A stretch of 64,000 bases of DNA from Cardiocondyla obscurior (lineage: Eukaryota > Arthropoda > Insecta > Hymenoptera > Formicidae): NCBI RefSeq assembly GCF_019399895.1, contig NC_091868.1, positions 1,784,499-1,848,498 of the forward strand. Reading direction: 5' to 3'. Shown here in pieces: positions 58,226-64,000 of the stretch; positions within the stretch are counted from its first letter, which is position 1; each line of letters begins with the position of its first letter. The notes under the pieces were generated by a model. The model saw only the letters and a program-made list of their open reading frames with translations. It was not told the DNA's origin and searched no databases. Position numbers and translations under genes: made by a program.

Positions 58226-61200
58226 ACGATCTGTTTATCGTCCCACCGAATAATTTTTCAACGATTTCTAGCCGCTACAATTGTTAAGGCAGTGAGTCAC
58301 GCCACTTTGCTCCTCGACGACTCGAATAGACGTGTGAATACGGGCTTAAGTCGCGTCATCTGCTTTCATTGCTTGTTCGCTCATCAAAACTGATTGCAGT
58401 AACGACGGCTTGTCGCGTATATTCGGCAGCCGTCAGCCCGGCGTGGTTCACGGGGATAAATTTAGCGTGCAACGTCGGCACGACGATCGCAGCCCGCCTC
58501 GCTCTATTGTTCCATTACATTGTTCTTTATCGCGAATCGGCGCACGAGTGCAACTTCCTCGCCAACCCAGAAGAGGAAAAAGATGCCACTTTCCTCGCAC
58601 GTCGGACGCGCGCCTATTTATTCATCGCGCGCACGATCATGCGTGCGATGCGCGCTGCACGCGAATCGCCGCGCCGGTGCGCTCGACGCATCTCGAACAT
58701 CTCGCGAACTCGGGAATGTCGGCGCTTAATTTCCGATTAATTTGCATGTGATAAAATCTCCTATGCGGAGACTAATTGAATTCACCGGGGAATCCACAAC
58801 AGTCGTGGCAGATGCATTATGCATGCCGGTCCCGATTTGTTTATTTATTTATTTTACTCCTTTATACGCTAGACGCACTGCTTGTTTTTATAATTATATC
58901 ACAATTTTTTTTTTCTTTTCCATTGGCGTTACGTCTTTTTGCGATTGGATAATCTCTAGTATTACGTACCGGGACCGTGCTGAAAGTCGACGATCCTTCC
59001 TTTTGCTTCATTTTGTATTGAACGTGTAATAATACAGGAGAAAGGCATTGTTTCCCGCGCGACGATAATTCTATCATTTCATCTACTTAATGACGAGTCA
59101 CGGGGAAAACGGTGGAACGCGTAACGAACGTACCGTGTCTGTTTTTTCTGCTAATTGCGAGAAGAAGAAACGAGCGCCGACGGATTGTACAGAGCATGAC
59201 CCTTACTTGAGTTTAGTCGAGAGTACCTTAAATTATAGTGTCTGCCGTAGTACGAGCGTCGATTTAATGCACCTTGAAGTCATTAGCGCGATACGCCGAT
59301 GAGTCTGAATCATGCGGCGACGTATTTCGCGAACAATTAAACCTTATCGCGGGCGCGCGATGGAACGCAGCGGAGAAAAAAAAAAAAAGAAAGAAATTGT
59401 CGCCGGATCCGTGATTATTCAACCGTGACTGGCGTGCTCATTGTCGGCCGTACAGCGATTCTCGTGAAACGAGACACGCGGAACTGTGATTACAAATTTC
59501 CCGGTCGCAGATTTATGCCGATCCCTTGAACTTTGAGACGATATATGTAATATACAAAATCAGCTGTTACCAATGCCGGAGTTACGACACGTAAAAATTA
59601 TCTTTTACGTGACGCGCACTTTTCTGCAACGCCGTTATTCAGCTCGATCGCGAAATATTTTTTTCGTGTCGCAGCCGCTTACATTCGCTAGTCCGCCGTT
59701 TAAAAAAAAATGTAAACTGACATTCTTTTATTATAATCGCACTTGGCGTGCGGGAGACATTTTAACAGCTGTATGTAAATAACGCATAAGCGTCGTTGAG
59801 AAAAATATGTACACACCGAGACGCGAATTTCACGTCCAGTTTTAAGAGCGTTATTTATGACGAGGCAGTTTAATAGAGTTGCCCGCCGTATTGTTTTCTC
59901 GTGAATTATGATCGCTCGGTGATTGTATATTATTCGCCAGTAACGTATTTCATGAAGCTTCGGCTTCGCCAATTGAACGTCCTACACACGCAAATGCGCA
60001 CGTCCTACACGTGCATGCGCAGGCAGTCGTGACCGACTGAACCGTGACTGATCCTTGACGGTACGATGACAGTGTCAACAACCGCTGCAGCCTGCAATAA
60101 CCCATTCGCGTTATTACTCTACAATTTTAATTATTACCCGTGCCGAAAAAGTGTTTAATAACTTAAAGATTTACTCCTCATTATTGACTGGAAAGGAACG
60201 AGATATTTAAATAATGCACGTCCTCCTGAATCACTATAACTCCGCTGCTTTCCTTCGCAGTTTACGGTAGTTTATAATTATCTCGTAACTCTTAAAAAAT
60301 AAAGCTGTTACTTGTTTCTGTTTGAACTTGAAAAAAGAAAAAAAAAAAAAAAGAGGAAGCTCCAATTACTTTTTAATTTTTATATATTATTTATTGCTTA
60401 TAGAAGCGCGTAGCACGGACTTTGTTAGGCGAACGCCGTCCGTTAATCAAACAAGTCCGTTTCCTTTTTATCTATTTTATTAGGTAATACGTTCTGATAC
60501 AACGTAACGTACAGCAGCACCACCAAACGTTACTATATTAGATTCACGACTGATAAACCGAAGGATGTCTAGCTAAGAGCACTAAATCACCGATAAAATC
60601 TGACACATCTCATATCGTAACTTAACGAACACGATTACCGACTACTAGTCTTCATTTTAGCACACTAGGCATTACAGAGCGCACCTCGCGCGCATCGTTT
60701 AGTAGATCTCTACATCTTCTTTTCAAAATAAGAACCGCTCTCTCCTGCGCATCTTGTCCGTTTCACGCTGCGGTAATTGTTCTCTAGAGATGCGCCATTT
60801 ATCTCTTTTGGATTTTTAATTTCCGACGTTTTTATTATATAGCAACGGGCGCAATTGTCTTATTTGTCGGAGTTTCTACGCGCCGTTTCTTTACCGAACG
60901 TAGGCGAACGAGTTTAGTCTCGATCGTTTGCCCGGTCTCTTTTACAACCGATGCCGTTTCGCTGTTACCGGCGTGCGAGGGAAAAAGCGAGCCGATGAGT
61001 CGAGTGAACCGTGACCGAAACGCGAAAACCACCGCGCGAAAAGCCCCGCAGTTCTCCAATTCAGGCTGGCACAATGAAAACGCTTCCGCGAAACGCAACG
61101 TGTTGCGAAGGCCGCCACGTGGAAAGTTCGCGGAAAGCCACTGGATCGCGATTATTTCGCTCGCGAGCGCACTCGCGCGTTTCTATCGAAGAGGAAAGGC

Positions 61201-63439
61201 GGTGCCAGTCATCAGCTGTCCGATCTAGAATGTCCGTATAAATATAAACTAGGAAGTGATTATTACACTTGTACGAATCGCTTCACTTCTTTTATTATTT
61301 TTTTATATAAAAATTTTTTTTTTCTTTTAAACAAGTAGGCGCTACGTCATCGATATCATAAAGACGCGATGGAAAGAAAAAAAAAGATGTAAATGATGGT
61401 TGCTAAAAATACATTCGCGTTCGGAGAAGCGTTTTATTGCCGTATGATTAATCCACCGCGATGATTCATACTCTCTTTCATAAAAAAAAAAAAAAATTCG
61501 GCGTTACATGCTTTCGTCGTTTTGTCGTTACGATACTCCGGCGGGATGTATATCTGCCGCTCCGATTCCCATTGTTACCGCGGCGATTCGCCGGCGCGGC
61601 TCTCTTTCCGCGGCTTCTTTTTCACGCGATACGATGCAACACACTTACACGTACGGGCACCGTAACGTGCTATTACATTCTGATTATCCAGGCATAAATT
61701 ATGCGATTCAATCATTATCCCGAGTTTCCTAATCGTTTTCTCGTCTCTCGCCTCGCCTTCGATCCTGGGAGTGTTTTTCCCGCTCGCGAGAAGAGGGTGG
61801 GAAGGAGGGACAAGGGGGAGGAAGGAGGGGGAGAAAAAGAAATTAAAGTTCACACTGTGCCTACTTTCACTTTTCGCCGTTGTGCATACGACACGCTCGC
61901 GCGCGGGATAATTGCGCGAAGTGCGCAAAGTTGCATTGTTGCGGTACGGAGGCGCGCGCTACACGCACTCACGGTTTCCGCGTGCGGTTTCTTTATGACT
62001 CGCGCTACCGAGTACGTGATTCATATTTATCATTTATTCACCGCGCACTCCGATCGGCCAGTCTTGCGCTCGTGCACCGCGCAAGGTTCGCGGAGGAAGT
62101 AGAGTGGAAAGCCGCACTTCTCGTATTGGCGAATGTTAATGCTGGTAATCTTTTTTATTTTTTTTTTTCCGAAACTCGCCACTGCGTCATAAAGTCAGTA
62201 CGTGAGCATGAACTGCGTAGCGAGCGACATTTTTTAATAATATGCGCGTACTCTGAGTATTATCAGCGAAACCTTGCGTTTAATTATGAATAATAACACT
62301 TTTAATATAATGTTTATACTTACAAATATGGGTTTTAAGGCGTATATTTCAAGTAATTTTTAGCATAAGTTTAAATGAACATTGTTTTGGGAAAATTATT
62401 AGTATTGAATATTTTTTTTTTATTCTAGTCAGTCGTATCTGTTAAAAATAATCTTCTCCGAATTATGATTCAGAGAAACCGCAGAATTTCTGAGATAATC
62501 TATGTATATGTCAGAAGTGCCTACTGGTATGAAATTTGTATGCAATCTCTCAGACTCGTAATGCGACTTCCTTTCGTTTCGCATGCTTTATGCGCGAGAA
62601 ATTCACAAAAAAAAAGAAAAAAAATATACGGGAGAGTTTCAAGGGGCGACACGCTCTTCTGGGCCGGAAAACGAAATCCCATGTCGGTTCTTCCATGTTT
62701 TTTCCGTTCGCTTTTCGATGAATGAAAGAAAGGAAAAAGAAAGACGTATAAAAATCGATATAATTGATCTCGATCAATACTTATTGACAATCCATTGCTG
62801 TGCACAATTCGCGCGTGCAAAATACATTGCATGCCGATCGTTGAAAGTCCAATCGAAAGGTCAATCGCAGTCGAGCACGACGTTAATCGGCTGTCAAAAA
62901 GTGTGCATACTGCATTATAATTGATTTGACGTTCTCTTTCACGCGTGCGATTAAATAAAAAATTTAACGTAACTGTACACACGAGCTTAACGGCGGCAAA
63001 GCGTTATTAATAAATTACTTGAGATTTTATTTACATTCGCGATCAGGTTCGCAAAACTAACTCTCGGACCTCAAAATATCCAAACGCGTGAACTTATTGT
63101 TGAATCGTTACCGCTAAATTATCATGGCTGAATCAATAAACGTTACGAGCAACTACGTGCGATTAAAAAGAGAGAACGTTCAGATAATGAATGTAAATCT
63201 ATGTGAAGCTCCGTTAATGCACGCGAGATAATGAGGCGCGAGGAGGGAATAAATTTCTTTCTTTTTTTCGGCCGGCTGTAAAGGCAAGGTCCTTTGGGCC
63301 AGGCAGCTGGCGATCAACGCGGGAATTTAAGACGGACGTCAGGGCGGTTCTATGCCGGACAAGCGAATAATTAGAATAATTAGAAGTCCCGACGATGCGC
63401 CGCGCCGTGCTTACGTAAGAATCAGTGCGCGAAGCGCCG

Positions 63440-63600
63440 CTGTTCCATTCAGTCGGTCGACCGGCCGGCGCCATGCTCGTTCTTCAGCCTGTTTCTCCCC
63501 ATCTCTTTCCATCTCTTTTTCTTCATCTCGCGCCTTCTGCCTCGTTCTCCACGTTACTTTCACCTTTGACCTTCGGGATCCACGTTCTTAACCCGCGGGG
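63440..63600 (+). promoter_or_regulatory. Possible alternative promoter with initiator and GC-rich palindrome
   Basis: CATTCAGTCGG (initiator TCAGT at about 63451-63455) is followed by the palindrome CGGTCGACCG and then GGCCGGCGCC, a 10-mer also present in the promoter at about 47391. A CT-rich leader follows, and a donor-like GCGG/GGTACGTG lies near 63597. If real, this would be an internal start inside the long intron. Evidence is motif-level only. Confidence 0.2.
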
Positions 63601-64000
63601 TACGTGCGCGGTTTTCTTCTAACGCGAGTACGCGCCGTGAAGCGATTGACGCGGTCACGTCTTCCTCCTCAATTTGAACTTGCAATTAAATAGGATAATC
63701 TTCATTAAGTGGAACACATCGCAAATTTTTCAAGTTATTTAATCCCCAATTTATATAACGTGATTTATTTCATAATAAAGAATAAATTACTTTTTTCGCT
63801 TGCATTCGTCTTCGGAATACTTGTCGAAAATACCTTCGCGAAAATGGTATAGCCAAAAATACATCGTACGGTAGTTTAAATAAATCGTCTGTTAACATTT
63901 CAATTCACGAGTGTACTTTCACTGTCGGCCGACCTTGAATATCTAACTCTTTGAGCATCGCGCATTTTTATCTCCGCGAAGTGAAAGTGCAATACACACG

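Larger units (their letters stand above)
48215..64000 (+). other. Putative first intron (more than 15.8 kb), with no supported exon
   Basis: The stretch starts at the donor GTAAGA (48215) and shows no exon with paired signals. It holds AT-rich DNA alternating with CpG-rich patches (49560-49760, 52050-52600, 53590-54110, 57370-58030, 58370-58740, 60840-61240, 63280-63620) whose long frames are open on both strands. T/C tracts are at 50739-50800 (62 nt) and 58180-58225 (46 nt), and a GA run near 52540. Possible regulatory sites are listed separately. The right end is outside the window, so that this is one intron is inferred. Confidence 0.4.

Noticed and set aside
1..64000. CRISPR arrays, bacterial operons, ribosomal RNA, complete transposons
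   Set aside because: No regularly spaced direct repeats, no ribosome-binding-site-led gene series, no rRNA-like conserved words, and no transposase-like protein in any frame that I could recognise.

Overview
This looks like nuclear DNA from an animal, most likely an insect and probably a hymenopteran such as an ant (inference). The reasons are: very low coding density; abundant undepleted CpG (CGCG and ACGT words throughout) on an AT-rich background; many poly-T/poly-A and T/C tracts; metazoan splice signals with short AT-rich introns; and arthropod-type TCAGT initiators. There is no bacterial-style gene organisation. Nearly all long open frames fall in CpG/GC-rich stretches, are often open on both strands, and do not look like genes.

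Only one protein-coding gene is supported well enough to name as a gene. On the + strand, a GC-rich promoter at about 47.35-47.50 kb (12-bp palindromic E-box, reversed CCAAT box, tandem TCAGT initiators) leads into a 5' UTR of about 650 nt. A 20-codon first coding exon follows (48155-48214) and ends at a consensus donor. The rest of the window (48.2-64 kb) would then be its first intron, more than 15.8 kb long. I do not recognise the protein from 20 residues. The 5' UTR holds three donor-like sites, two of them inside the arms of a perfect 9-bp inverted repeat.

The most unusual region is 7.1-9.05 kb. It contains minus-strand GC-rich exon-like blocks separated by AT-rich gaps of 74-116 bp with good splice signals, shared sequence modules, and a diverged tandem duplication with a period of about 330-340 bp. 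A homologous two-block copy with the same block order and splice-like edges lies at 34.39-34.95 kb, and a possible partial copy sits at the left edge of the window. I read this as a dispersed, transcribed-looking repeat family of unknown nature.

A second unusual element is at 19.77-20.0 kb: six consecutive short inverted repeats in 225 bp, within a GC-richer block surrounded by AT-rich DNA. A weaker example is at 53.76-54.07 kb.

Layout: 0-7 kb intergenic or intronic, with a GC island at 2.5-2.7 kb; 7.1-9.05 kb the exon-module locus; 9-34 kb mostly empty, with the hairpin block (19.8 kb), purine-rich GAGA-type DNA (27.5-27.8 and 30.0-30.66 kb) and an X-box site (33.24 kb); 34.4-34.95 kb the second module copy; 35-47 kb sparse, with a candidate TATA promoter (41.5 kb), an 11-bp perfect hairpin (41.8 kb) and a cysteine-rich small ORF (42.4 kb); 47.3-48.2 kb the promoter and first exon; 48.2-64 kb the putative first intron.
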